NCBI GenBank assembly: GCA_004431415.1
Contig: QPMI01000477.1
Location: 620,001-684,000 of the forward strand
DNA from: Cyanophora paradoxa
Taxonomy: Eukaryota > Glaucocystophyceae > Cyanophorales > Cyanophoraceae
DNA: 64,000 nucleotides
Direction of reading: 5' to 3'
Shown here: positions 7,559 through 17,049 of the stretch, one piece after another
Layout: each line of letters begins with the position of its first letter
Position numbering within the stretch: the stretch's first letter is position 1
Notes under the pieces: model-generated
Databases searched by the model: none
Told to the model about the DNA's origin: nothing
The model's input: only the letters and a program-made list of their open reading frames with translations
Made by a program: the position numbers and the translations under genes

Positions 7559-8977
7559 ATGAGAGATAAGGTAAAGATGCCTTCTACACAAATAGGATTG
7601 AGACAACCACCAAGAATTGTGAGAAAAGAGGCAATTGAAGATCGAGGGAATATCCTGCCCATCACAGTTCCAGTGGAGGAGAAGAGCAGTCGAATATTAA
7701 AAAGATCAGAGATGGTCAAGCAATTAATCCCAGAGACACTCCCAGCTGAGACAGCACCAAAAGAGTCAAAGATTGCTAAGAAGTTCTATGATCCCAGGAC
7801 AGGCTACAAGGGATTTACTGCAATGAGACAGGAACTACCAGAGGAGAACTACAAGAAAATGAGAGAATGGTATGATAAGCAGGAGGTTGTCCAAATTAAT
7901 GCACCTACCCTATCTCGAAAGAGAGATCCCATGATTCCAATTAGGCAACCCCTTGATACATATGTGATTGATCTGCTCTTGTTTCCTGCATACAAAAAGC
8001 AGAATGATGGTTATGATACATTTATGAGTGCAATGGAATCAACCCTAAGAACTGGGTTCATCATTCCAATGAGAGACAAGAGTGCTCTTACTACACTTGC
8101 AGCATTCAAGCAACTTGAACAGAGAGTCCCCAGACCAATTGTTCGCATTCAGAGTGATAGTGGAAGCGAATTTACCAATGTCTTATTCACAGATTATTTG
8201 GGAACGAAATTCATTGAGCATCAACTAAGTGATGTTGCAGATCACAGAACCCAAGGTCGGATTGAAGCCTTTAACAGACAGATCAAGAGATTAATCACAA
8301 ACTACTGCATTGCAAATAATACTGCACGATTTTTTGATGTGTTGGGTGATATTGAGTATAATTATAATAATACCATCCACTCTGCAACCAAGAGAAAACC
8401 AGCAGAGACCACAGAAGCCCACTACAAAGAGATAGTGAATATGGAGGATCAGAGATTCAAGAAATCGATTGAGTATCTTGATGCTCTGAAACCTGGAATG
8501 TTTGTGAGAGTGAAAGTTGAAAAGAATCCATTTGCAAAGCAGGGTGTTAATTGGTCTCGAATTGTTTATAGTGTGGAGGGCAGAGAGGGCTTCAAATTCA
8601 GAATCAGAAGTCCCAGTGGTGAGATAGTTGATGGTAGATTCGCTTTTCATGAACTGCTTCCCATTAAAGGTGTTGAGTATCATGAAACTCCCACAGTGGA
8701 TGCCCTTGAACAGGCAAAAGAGGAAGCCAGGGTTGATTCAGCAATCAGAAAGGAGGGCATAGAAAAAGCAAGTGAAGTTCCAAAAGAACCCCTCACAGAA
8801 GCAAGAGCACAAAAGAAGGGCAGAGTAGAGAAAGAGTTGAAGAAGTTGACCATAGCAGGAACCCAGAAATTATCAGAAGTTAACAGTCAGAGATGGTATA
8901 ATGACTTTTCAACCACCAAGGAAACATATACTGCACCCCAAACTCGATTTAATTTACGAAGTGGTCAGAGGAAATAG
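7559..8977 (+). CDS. Retroviral-type (rve) DDE integrase, polinton class
   Basis: A 472-residue integrase from the ATG at 7559; a second ATG at 7577 is also possible, while an upstream in-frame GTG at 7523 is unlikely. The catalytic triad is Asp138 (YVIDLL), Asp200 (IQSDSGSEF) and Glu236 (GRIEAFNR), with 35 residues between the last two, the DDX35E spacing of retroviral and polinton integrases. An N-terminal helical region carries YDPRTGYKGFTAMRQEL, typical of this branch. After the core, about residues 310-380 resemble an SH3-like beta domain (PGMFVRVKVEK...FKFRIRSPSGE), and a Lys/Glu-rich tail follows. No HHCC zinc finger was seen. It inserts viral DNA into the host genome. The frame is intact, so integration may have been recent. 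Confidence 0.88.
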   Translation: MRDKVKMPSTQIGLRQPPRIVRKEAIEDRGNILPITVPVEEKSSRILKRSEMVKQLIPETLPAETAPKESKIAKKFYDPRTGYKGFTAMRQELPEENYKKMREWYDKQEVVQINAPTLSRKRDPMIPIRQPLDTYVIDLLLFPAYKKQNDGYDTFMSAMESTLRTGFIIPMRDKSALTTLAAFKQLEQRVPRPIVRIQSDSGSEFTNVLFTDYLGTKFIEHQLSDVADHRTQGRIEAFNRQIKRLITNYCIANNTARFFDVLGDIEYNYNNTIHSATKRKPAETTEAHYKEIVNMEDQRFKKSIEYLDALKPGMFVRVKVEKNPFAKQGVNWSRIVYSVEGREGFKFRIRSPSGEIVDGRFAFHELLPIKGVEYHETPTVDALEQAKEEARVDSAIRKEGIEKASEVPKEPLTEARAQKKGRVEKELKKLTIAGTQKLSEVNSQRWYNDFSTTKETYTAPQTRFNLRSGQRK

Positions 8978-8978
8978 A

Positions 8979-9221
8979 TTAACAACGCTTTCGGAATCTC
9001 TTAGACCTCTGGCGAATTTTCCTCATTTGTCTATCTTTTTCAATAATTTCCAAGAAGAAAGTTTCAAGATTTGAAACCAGTTGGTAATTATAAACAAAGA
9101 ACAGTCTCACATGCTCTGGCTGTGACATGAAGAAATTGTAATAGAAAGCAGTTTTGAAATCATGGATCCAGTCTGATTGGGCAGCATGGATGATAGCAGG
9201 GTCTTGGTAGATGGGATCCAT
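8979..9221 (-). CDS. Small unknown viral protein, 80 residues
   Basis: A leftward ORF starting at the ATG at 9219-9221; an upstream in-frame TTG is ignored. It is rich in Phe, Tyr and Gln in its first half (HDFKTAFYYNFFMSQPEHVRLFFVYNYQLV) and ends in a strongly basic tail (RKIRQRSKRFRKRC). Its stop lies two bases from the integrase stop, a convergent tail-to-tail arrangement. Not recognised. The basic tail would suit a nucleic-acid-binding role. Confidence 0.5.
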   Translation of the reverse strand: MDPIYQDPAIIHAAQSDWIHDFKTAFYYNFFMSQPEHVRLFFVYNYQLVSNLETFFLEIIEKDRQMRKIRQRSKRFRKRC

Positions 9222-9387
9222 AGCAGAAGTTGAGAGAATCCAGAAAATCCTTGGCAATTTTTTATTTTGTTAGTGCCCGATCTCGACGAAACCTGATAGC
9301 TGCTGCCGAGAGGATTCCGAATCTGCTTTCAGAATTGAAAACGGAGCAGTTGGTAATAAAATACATATGTATGACCGAGATTGATGG

Positions 9388-9490
9388 AGTTTCAGTGATG
9401 TTTCGGTGAAGTTTCGGTGCGAAGTTTCGGTGAAGTTTCGGTGTGAAGTTTCGGTGAAGTTTCGGTGAAGTTTCGGTGAAGTTTCGGTCA
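9388..9490. repeat. Iterated GAAGTTTCGGT words
   Basis: About eight copies of GAAGTTTCGGT, head to tail, some spaced by GC or GT. The same word in reverse orientation (ACCGAAACTTCGGTGAAAC) occurs once near 5934-5952, so the two non-coding regions of the element share a word. Confidence 0.7.
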
Positions 9491-9515
9491 ATAGGATAAT
9501 TCTATAAATCGAAAA

Positions 9516-9720
9516 ATGGTTGCGCGTCATCGCAACCATCATCGCAACCATGGTTGCATCATCGCAACCATCATCGCAACCATGGTTGCATCATCGCAAC
9601 CAGGTCGCGCAACCACTCAATCGGGAAAAAAATGGTTGCGCAACCACTGAATCGGAAAAAAATTGGTTGCGCAACCAGGTTGCGCAACCAGCGCAACCAT
9701 GGTTGCATCATCGCAACCGT
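9516..9720. repeat. Palindrome-dense array of GCAACCA / TGGTTGC words
   Basis: Many copies of GCAACCA and its reverse complement TGGTTGC, often joined as the palindrome GCAACCATGGTTGC and separated by ATCATC, or spaced by an AATCGGAAAAAAA-like spacer. No protein is indicated; frames crossing it are simple translations of the repeat. Confidence 0.7.
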
Positions 9721-9983
9721 CGGCATCTTCAAACGCTCGTATCTCACCACCAGATCATCAGATCGTGACCGTCGACATAGCGCTGGAAAGCGCTTGAAAA
9801 GATCTACACGATGGTGTAGGTATCAAGTATATATACGTATAGATTACATACAAATATTTCGAAAAAACGATTAATCGGCTACTTTCTACTGTAAGGAACA
9901 TACAGTAAAATAATGCGAAAATACAGTAGCTACTGTTAAAAAAGCCATAATCTGGCGCACCATACATCAGAAGTCCTGATGTA

Positions 9984-11525
9984 TCATACACTTCGAATAA
10001 ATGCACCTGTCACATCCACTCTCATAGTTGGGGCATTTATATATACCAGTGGATAAATACGAATATACCTTGTCCTCAGAGGGTAGCCAATATAGAAAAC
10101 GTCTCTAATAGAGGTGGGAAACCCAGAACTGTATGAGACATCACCACTATTGTGGGCATTATTAATGGTTTCACACATGAACACTCTATTCACACCTTCA
10201 TACTTGATAAATGACCAGGAAACACCATCTTGTGATGTTGCAACATTGAAGGTCTTAACAAAGGCATTGGTCACACCAGAACCATATGCAATTATAGATG
10301 CTATCTCAAATATATATGGGAAGGATACTTGGAGATACTCAGTGGGAACACTCCATATCCCATCAGGAGCAGATGCATTTGCCTCCCAACCTGTTAAAGA
10401 AGGTCTTGCTTTAAATGCCTCCCTTCCAATTTTCGATGATGAAGCAGTGAATGCACCATCTGACAGAAGATACCAGTTAGCATCAATGGGAGGTATATTA
10501 TTCAGAGTGGATGATATATAGAACCTTGCAGGGTTCTTGATTTCGTAATTTGCAACCAGTAAATCACAGAGTCTATCAATCATTACTGTGTTTGCTGCTA
10601 TATACATTTCGGTTGCATCTATCATATCAGGGATCTTAGAGGTATCATCCAGAGAGTTTACTATGGTCTTTGGAAGTGGAACAGAGAGTCTATAATATCT
10701 TGCATATCCTTGGTCATCATTATATGGGAGAAACTCTTGCATCTTTTCCAGGGCTGAGAGTTCACTTGCAGCCATCAACATATTAATTAATGGACTCCCA
10801 GAGGTCGAAGCAATCCATGAGAGAATGCCCCAGCTGTTGACATCTTCATAGGAATATCCCACATTTGGGGCATCTGTTTCATTGACCTCACCACAGGATA
10901 TACTGATCACAATTATATCATCATCATCATCATAGATCTTTTTAGCATGGCTGTAACCACATACACTGGGATTGTTGTTACCTGATATTGCACCATCAAT
11001 TAGAGACATCCCATCATAGTTCACAGGTGAGAAGTAAGTAGGTGCAGCAGAGGTGGATCTTGCAGCAATCTTGCTGGGGATGGATTTGTAGGAATTATCA
11101 TTGGTGATAAAGATGGGCTTCATACTCACAGTATCAAAACTTGTGATCACCACATCTTTTAGAGAGTCTTGAATCAGTGACTCACCAGTAACAGTGAGAA
11201 TGGCTGTCTCCAATGGGGTCACATCATACTTGGTGTTGAAAAGGGCATTATCTATAATATTTCTGGGATTTGCAAAGATTAATGGAAGTTGATTGAGATA
11301 TGTTGAATGCAAATCGGTAGCAGTGAGTTTGGGTTCGTTTGGAAATTCGAGATTTTTCACATTGAGACCAATCGCAATAATCCCACCAGTGGATGTTCCA
11401 CTCACCAGGTCAACAAGGTCTATTACTCTTTTTCCAGTTCGAGTTTCGATTTCTTTTAGCAATCTCGTAATAATTATACCACGAGCTCCCCCACCTGAGA
11501 GACTGAGAATTACACGAAGGGGCAT
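9984..11525 (-). CDS. Patatin-like phospholipase fused to a discoidin-like domain
   Basis: A 513-residue protein from the ATG at 11,525; longer in-frame extension to 11,585 would cross the promoter and the opposite gene. N-terminal patatin domain: oxyanion loop GGGARG at residues 11-16, nucleophile Ser45 in GTSTG, a conserved ARSTSAAPTYF stretch near 155-165, and catalytic Asp177 in DGA. Patatins hydrolyse acyl chains of membrane lipids with a Ser-Asp dyad, and both residues are present. The C-terminal ~150 residues resemble an F5/8 type C (discoidin) domain: TASSS and GWEA early, NVATSQDGVSW in the middle, and RYIRIYPLVY near the end. Discoidin domains bind glycans or phospholipids. Inferred: a surface-targeted lipase for host entry or exit. 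It shares a 50-bp intergenic region with the divergent fibre gene. Confidence 0.82.
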   Translation of the reverse strand: MPLRVILSLSGGGARGIIITRLLKEIETRTGKRVIDLVDLVSGTSTGGIIAIGLNVKNLEFPNEPKLTATDLHSTYLNQLPLIFANPRNIIDNALFNTKYDVTPLETAILTVTGESLIQDSLKDVVITSFDTVSMKPIFITNDNSYKSIPSKIAARSTSAAPTYFSPVNYDGMSLIDGAISGNNNPSVCGYSHAKKIYDDDDDIIVISISCGEVNETDAPNVGYSYEDVNSWGILSWIASTSGSPLINMLMAASELSALEKMQEFLPYNDDQGYARYYRLSVPLPKTIVNSLDDTSKIPDMIDATEMYIAANTVMIDRLCDLLVANYEIKNPARFYISSTLNNIPPIDANWYLLSDGAFTASSSKIGREAFKARPSLTGWEANASAPDGIWSVPTEYLQVSFPYIFEIASIIAYGSGVTNAFVKTFNVATSQDGVSWSFIKYEGVNRVFMCETINNAHNSGDVSYSSGFPTSIRDVFYIGYPLRTRYIRIYPLVYINAPTMRVDVTGAFIRSV

Positions 11526-11574
11526 CTTTACTTTACTCAAATTTAATAAATCTCTATAAGTAGAGTAAACAGGG
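11526..11574. promoter_or_regulatory. Divergent promoter between the lipase and fibre genes
   Basis: Forty-nine bases separate the two ATGs. The rightward reading holds CTATAAGTAGAGTAAACAGGG directly before the ATG at 11,575, which matches the AGAGT-type motif at 1124-1142 and 1628-1644. The leftward reading has TTTATTAAATTTGAGT. Confidence 0.5.
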
Positions 11575-14500
11575 ATGAGTTTCAATTATCCAGCAAACCT
11601 GCAAACCATTCCTTCATCAGGAAGAGGGAAGGCAGATAACAAACATGTAAATTTCGATAACTTGACAGCCAGAGGGTCAATCTCAATCGACCATAGTGCA
11701 GATGAACCCTCAAAGACTCACCCAAGAATGCATGCACTTTCAATAAACGAAATGGATCCTGAAAAAGAGGATGTGAGTGTTGCTTTCAGCATGGGGAATG
11801 TGAAATCGAATCAGGTAGCCCAGATTGAAGCAACCAGGAGCAGACCAAGAAAACTGAAAACCAGTGGAACCCATCCAGATATTCCAACTCGATTCGATAG
11901 TGGAAGGTTGATATTCAATGTTCAAAATGAGAAGGGTGGGCATCAGAGTGGTTTAAGAATCTATAATGAAGGATCAAATGCAATTGCACAAATTCCCGAA
12001 ATATTACAGATAGCACCCCATGGAGAGACCAACAAAATCGAGTTCACTAACAATGTTTATCCACGAGATATTGTGGCGAATTCGGCTTCTAATGCGCAAT
12101 TCGGTTTCCAACTACCAAGTGATACAGCAAAGAATAAGGCGTCTATCACTGTCAACAGTAGCCCCACTCAACCAGTAACAATTCATTTACATCCAGACCT
12201 TGTCGAAATGGATAGGCACCTTTTACCTCTGGTAACTAATACCAAAGATCTTGGTATCAGAACCAGGCAATGGCGAAATATCCATGGAAGCAATGTCTAT
12301 GCAAATGGAGAGAAACTTGTAAGTGAGAAGACCATAAGAGAGATCTTTGAATATTATGGACCTGTCCCAGTTCCCTTTCCTCTTCCATGGGATCCACCAG
12401 ATTTAACACCAAAAAAGCAACCAGGAAGAGAATACACAGCAGATGAGACAGTTCCCTTTGGGCAGCACATTGTGAGTTGGGAGCAGGTTCGAAATAAACC
12501 TATAATTGAACCGAGAAAGCAAATAGATGAGCAATATTTACCACCTGAAATCGATATTTTGGAGCTTGACGAATACCAATTCGTTCCAGATGAGGAGGAA
12601 TACCTACCTGATGGTTTCGACCCACAGGAGTATGAATATGATCAATATGACCCCAATGAGGAAGAGTATTTACCAGATGGTTTAGATCCACAAGAGTATG
12701 AATATGAGCAGAATTATGAACCCCATGAGGAATATTTAGCAGATGGTCACGAACCACCAGTTGTTGATTATGAGCAACCATATGAACCCCATGAAGAATT
12801 ATTACCAGATGGATTTCGACCTGAGATTTGGGAATTCTTCCCTGATTGGGAGCAGATCAACAATAAACCAGCCAGATTTCCACCAGAGGATCACAACCAT
12901 GACTGGGATGAGATCTTAGGTAAACCAGACAAATTCCCACCAGAGGATCACAGGCATGATTGGGGTGATATTGATGGAAAACCAGAAAAGTTCCCACCAG
13001 AAGACCATTTGCATATTTGGAGTGAAATACGAGAACAACCCACTTTTGCATCAGCAGGTAATGTATTATTAGGAGATATTAACAATGGTGTGAGTCTCTA
13101 TCAAAATATAGACACACCAGCAAGATTACAATTAAATGATTACTATGTGAATCGAAAGGGAATAGATGCAGGCACCACAATGGAAGGCGAATTATACATT
13201 AGACCCCCTACAAGAAATGGAATATTGGGACTTGGTGGTGGTATTGAAATTAAAGACACCAAACCAGGTATCTATCTTACCAGCTACTATGCAGATGACA
13301 TCCCAATGACAGGGGGTTTATTTTCTCTACCATCTGATCCAGCAAACTATGATGATAAAAACGCTGCAATCCAAATTAATGTTACTGATGTGAGTGATTT
13401 AGATTCATCAAGACCGAAATTAATATTCAGCAGAGAGAGATTGTTACCAGATGCACTTTTGGGGAACCGAGATGACTATAAACAATGCGAGGTTGCATGG
13501 ATCAAAACGAATTATAATGGTGGAGTTGGTGAGGGAGTTTTAGAAATCAATCAGAGGGCAGCAGCAAAGAATATTCACAATGAGACCATATCAAGAGTGG
13601 TAACAGAGGATTACCTTCAAGCCCAAAACTACATAGATGAAACAGAACTGAATACAATTATTGCAGGTATTAATATTGGTGTGACAGGGGATTACCTTCC
13701 TCTCACAGGAGGGATTATTGATGGAACAGTGACAGCATGCAACTTCTTTGTCCATACTGAAAGCAATCAAACCTTCCCTGTTGTCCATCCAGGAGGTGAG
13801 TATGAGATACCTGATGATCCAGCTATTATGCCCATTAAGATTGATCTCCCTTCTGATTATGTTGGAAGGGGTGAACTCAAAATCATCTCTTTCACAGGAG
13901 ATTATAATGATCTCACTAATAAACCCACCCCATCTAATCTACACCCTGTTGCATATTCAGGTAGCTTCCTTGATCTGAATAATCGAGCACACACCCACAC
14001 AAAGGCAGAGATCACAGATTTCGCACACACTCACACAAAATCCCAGATTACAGATTTTGCACACTTCCACACCAGAGCAGATATTACTAATTTTGCTCAC
14101 ACTCATGTTAAATCAGAGATTTTAGATCTCGGAAATGTTGCATATGTTGGTCACACCCATACCAAGGCAGAGATTACAGATCTTGGAAATGTTGCATATG
14201 TAGGTCACACCCACACTAAGGCAGAGATTACAGATTTTGCACATACTCATGATTGGAATACAGATATTTATAACAAACCAGCGATTTTCTCGGGCAACTA
14301 CAATGATCTGACCAATAAACCCACCCTTGATCCCTTTACAGCAAATAATATCACTGCAAATGCAAACCTTCTCATTGGATCAGGTTACTTTCTCGATTAT
14401 GACCCATATATTATGCCTGATCCTCCTGTTATTTGGAATTTCCACAATTCAACCCTTTCTACTAACTCTATATCTTACTATCAGGATAAAACACTCCTTG

Positions 14501-14892
14501 TTCGTGGTAATGCATATGCAAGAGAAATGTGGGTCATGGATCCTCGGGACAACTCCAAGGTGACTAAGTTAGCACCCCAATACATGCTTGATAACCTGAT
14601 TAGAAAAGGGAGACATGAAATGACAATTGCAAATCCTCAAATTGGGGGCAGTTCAGCAAGGCAAAACCATACCATTACATTAAATTGGAGTCCTGCCTTT
14701 GCATCTGCTCCATCTGTTGTTGTTACATTGCAGGGACTACCTGCAACAAATGTGGAAATCGATTATAAAATAGGAATATCAAGCAACTCAACAACCTCTA
14801 CCACAATCAATCTTGTTATTTGGGCAGCAGGATGGGTAACCATTCAACCACAGTGGCTTCAAATTGCAATTCATTGGATAGCAACAGCATAA
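11575..14892 (+). CDS. Phage-tail-fibre-like protein with H-type-lectin-like tip
   Basis: A 1105-residue, intact, intron-free protein. Order: an N-terminal ~300 residues with TKDLGIRTRQWRNIHG, a pattern common in phage fibre stalks; an acidic Asp/Glu/Tyr/Pro repeat at about 320-420 (EEEYLPDG units); three units of W..I..KP..FPPEDH.HDW at about 420-480; a beta-rich middle with DYLPLTGGIIDG near 705; a run of HTHTKAEITDF-type units at about 800-900; and a C-terminal ~100 residues ending LQIAIHWIATA that resembles the H-type lectin fold. His-x-His repeats bind metal ions inside trimeric phage fibres. Inferred: a trimeric adhesion fibre recognising host glycans. It stands first in a rightward cassette of attachment-type genes. 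Confidence 0.8.
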   Translation: MSFNYPANLQTIPSSGRGKADNKHVNFDNLTARGSISIDHSADEPSKTHPRMHALSINEMDPEKEDVSVAFSMGNVKSNQVAQIEATRSRPRKLKTSGTHPDIPTRFDSGRLIFNVQNEKGGHQSGLRIYNEGSNAIAQIPEILQIAPHGETNKIEFTNNVYPRDIVANSASNAQFGFQLPSDTAKNKASITVNSSPTQPVTIHLHPDLVEMDRHLLPLVTNTKDLGIRTRQWRNIHGSNVYANGEKLVSEKTIREIFEYYGPVPVPFPLPWDPPDLTPKKQPGREYTADETVPFGQHIVSWEQVRNKPIIEPRKQIDEQYLPPEIDILELDEYQFVPDEEEYLPDGFDPQEYEYDQYDPNEEEYLPDGLDPQEYEYEQNYEPHEEYLADGHEPPVVDYEQPYEPHEELLPDGFRPEIWEFFPDWEQINNKPARFPPEDHNHDWDEILGKPDKFPPEDHRHDWGDIDGKPEKFPPEDHLHIWSEIREQPTFASAGNVLLGDINNGVSLYQNIDTPARLQLNDYYVNRKGIDAGTTMEGELYIRPPTRNGILGLGGGIEIKDTKPGIYLTSYYADDIPMTGGLFSLPSDPANYDDKNAAIQINVTDVSDLDSSRPKLIFSRERLLPDALLGNRDDYKQCEVAWIKTNYNGGVGEGVLEINQRAAAKNIHNETISRVVTEDYLQAQNYIDETELNTIIAGINIGVTGDYLPLTGGIIDGTVTACNFFVHTESNQTFPVVHPGGEYEIPDDPAIMPIKIDLPSDYVGRGELKIISFTGDYNDLTNKPTPSNLHPVAYSGSFLDLNNRAHTHTKAEITDFAHTHTKSQITDFAHFHTRADITNFAHTHVKSEILDLGNVAYVGHTHTKAEITDLGNVAYVGHTHTKAEITDFAHTHDWNTDIYNKPAIFSGNYNDLTNKPTLDPFTANNITANANLLIGSGYFLDYDPYIMPDPPVIWNFHNSTLSTNSISYYQDKTLLVRGNAYAREMWVMDPRDNSKVTKLAPQYMLDNLIRKGRHEMTIANPQIGGSSARQNHTITLNWSPAFASAPSVVVTLQGLPATNVEIDYKIGISSNSTTSTTINLVIWAAGWVTIQPQWLQIAIHWIATA

Positions 14893-14917
14893 TTAAGATT
14901 CTCACACTATTACAAAG

Positions 14918-15985
14918 ATGACCTCTCTATTAGAAATCCCAAACTATGAACTTGCCGCCAAATCATTACATAGCACCTCCCATGAAGTAGTCGACTCTAC
15001 GCCCGGTTTTATTTGCACTGAAACTACAAGCAATACCTCTTTCACAGAGAATAATATACTGAGAGTCAAAGAAATTCGATGTGATCGCAATAATGGTAAG
15101 ATAAGAACCACAGGTATTATTATCTCGAATACAAATCAAGTCCAATCAGGTCAGGTAGTCCCGGATTCAGCAATATATGATAATGTGGGTGGAGTCACCA
15201 CAGCACAGATAGTGACTTTTGGGAACACAAGCAATAATTCCGCTCTTGTAGTCAAGAGTGGAGGAGCCTACATTGGAGATGGAGCAAATGTAGCAGGAAC
15301 TGTCACAGCAAATCAACTATCTGTGAGTGGGACAAGTAGTTTTGGTGGGTATATGAATTTCAATGGTGGGCTTTCAGGGAATATTCAGTATGGAACACTC
15401 ACACTTTCCACAAGAATAAACACACCTGAGATTGACAACATGAGTGACACAGTCATGAATTACAAGAGGAATGGGGACACCATCTTTTCTCTTCAAAAAA
15501 CAACTCAAATAGATAACACAACTGTTCAACATCTCACACTTCCGACAAGCAAATATCTCAAATTAAGTAGCCATCCTCGTTTCTTTGCAACAAAACAGCA
15601 ACCAAATGGGTCAATAACTGCAACAATTTCCTCAATAAATATATATCCAACAACAGGAGTCATAGTGAACCAAGGAAATCATTTCGATCCTGCGACAGGG
15701 CTTTTTACTGCCCCTGTTACAGGAAACTATCTTGTCACATTTAGTGGATCCTGTTATTGGACTGGAAGAACAACTAATATTGTTACATTTTTACAGAAAA
15801 ACGGAAGCTCATCTGGAATTGAAGTTAATACTAATTATGCATCTGCATATGCAAACAATGGGTTCGAAATTATTGTAGACCTTCAAGCCAATGATTCCAT
15901 CAGAATATCATATAATAGCAGTGGTGGAGGTTCTATATATTATAATATCAGATGGTTCTTTGGATGCATGCTTGTCCATTCATAA
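14918..15985 (+). CDS. Spike-family protein 1, shared N-module plus C1q-like head
   Basis: A 355-residue protein. Residues ~25-130 form a module shared with the next three paralogues: LRVKEIRCDRNNGKIRTTG, then IISNTNQV, then GGAYIGDG. A beta-rich linker follows. From about residue 220 the sequence (HPRFFATKQ..., then FDPATGLFTAPVTGNYLVTF) follows the C1q/TNF jelly-roll pattern, in which 'G.F.aPv.G.Y.F' is the hallmark. C1q heads are trimeric ligand-binding domains. Inferred: a trimeric virion surface spike whose N-module docks on the capsid or fibre and whose head binds the host. Confidence 0.75.
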   Translation: MTSLLEIPNYELAAKSLHSTSHEVVDSTPGFICTETTSNTSFTENNILRVKEIRCDRNNGKIRTTGIIISNTNQVQSGQVVPDSAIYDNVGGVTTAQIVTFGNTSNNSALVVKSGGAYIGDGANVAGTVTANQLSVSGTSSFGGYMNFNGGLSGNIQYGTLTLSTRINTPEIDNMSDTVMNYKRNGDTIFSLQKTTQIDNTTVQHLTLPTSKYLKLSSHPRFFATKQQPNGSITATISSINIYPTTGVIVNQGNHFDPATGLFTAPVTGNYLVTFSGSCYWTGRTTNIVTFLQKNGSSSGIEVNTNYASAYANNGFEIIVDLQANDSIRISYNSSGGGSIYYNIRWFFGCMLVHS

Positions 15986-16007
15986 TATTGTCTACATAAT
16001 ATAAAGT

Positions 16008-17027
16008 ATGACCACTCAAATAGCTGTTCCTGTGTTCTGTTATGCTGCCCCGAAATTACATCAACTCAACCACACAGTAACAGATGCAACCCCTGGGTTT
16101 ATTTGCACTGAAACAACAGGTGCCGATTCGTTTTCTCAAAACTCTGTGATCAGATGCAAAGAAATTCGATGTGATCGCAATGGGGGCAAGGTGAGAACCA
16201 CAGGTTTAATTGTCTCCAATAAGAACCAAGTCCAATCAGGTGAGATTGTTTCTGATTCCACAATATATGATGATGTAGGAGGGTTCACCACACCCAAAAT
16301 AGTAACCTTTGACAACACAATTAATAACTCTGCTCTTGTTGTGAGAAGTGGAGGAGCTTACATTGGAGATGGGGCAAGGGTTGATGGAACCCTAACAGCA
16401 AATCAGGTAAGTATTACAGGAACAAGCACCTTTACAGGATTGGTAACAGCAAATGCTGGTATTTCACTACCAATTGCCTCACAATCCATAATCACAGCAA
16501 CAAACAAGGTTGTCACACCAGAAATCGATACAGGAGCCAATGTAGACCTTCTTCTCAAACGAAATAGTAACACTGTCGCTACTCTGGAAGCGAATAGTTT
16601 GACAGTTAATACAGGGTGTTATCTCAAAACATCACATCCACGATTTTCAGTTCAACTTGGCTACAATCACACTGCTACAACTTCTGCTGATCTCATAAAC
16701 TGGGCAACAGTTCGAGTAAACAATACCAATTCATTCAGCACATCAACTGGAAGGTTCACAGCACCTGTTGCAGGACACTATCGATTTTCAGTATTCACTT
16801 CTTCAACCACAACTTCTGCTATTGAATTGTTTCTCAGGGTAAACAATGCAGATCCAGGGGGATTGAGCATTTCCCAAGTTCACAATCTGTCAACAACAAA
16901 TAAAGCGCTGTGTTTCTCTTGCATTCTCAATCTTGCCCAAAACGAATTTGTTACACTTGTTACAAATTCAGTCGGTTCATATGCAAGTAGCACAGCATTC
17001 TCAGGAGAATTAATAAGCATCGTTTAA
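16008..17027 (+). CDS. Spike-family protein 2, shared N-module plus C1q-like head
   Basis: A 339-residue close paralogue of the preceding protein: its first ~125 residues match it closely (TPGFICTETT, EIRCDRNGGKVRTTG, GGAYIGDG). The C-terminal ~130 residues again fit a C1q-like head (SHPRFSVQLG, then STGRFTAPVAGHYRFSVF) but differ strongly from it, so the stalk is conserved and the head has diverged. Start at the ATG at 16,008, after an AT-rich leader (ACATAATATAAAGT). Likely arose by tandem duplication. Confidence 0.75.
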   Translation: MTTQIAVPVFCYAAPKLHQLNHTVTDATPGFICTETTGADSFSQNSVIRCKEIRCDRNGGKVRTTGLIVSNKNQVQSGEIVSDSTIYDDVGGFTTPKIVTFDNTINNSALVVRSGGAYIGDGARVDGTLTANQVSITGTSTFTGLVTANAGISLPIASQSIITATNKVVTPEIDTGANVDLLLKRNSNTVATLEANSLTVNTGCYLKTSHPRFSVQLGYNHTATTSADLINWATVRVNNTNSFSTSTGRFTAPVAGHYRFSVFTSSTTTSAIELFLRVNNADPGGLSISQVHNLSTTNKALCFSCILNLAQNEFVTLVTNSVGSYASSTAFSGELISIV

Positions 17028-17049
17028 TTTTCTTATGGTAGTTTAGGAA

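Noticed and set aside
9270-9874. Frames of HRNFTETS- and ATIIATM-type repeats
   Set aside because: Translations of short DNA word arrays, not proteins.
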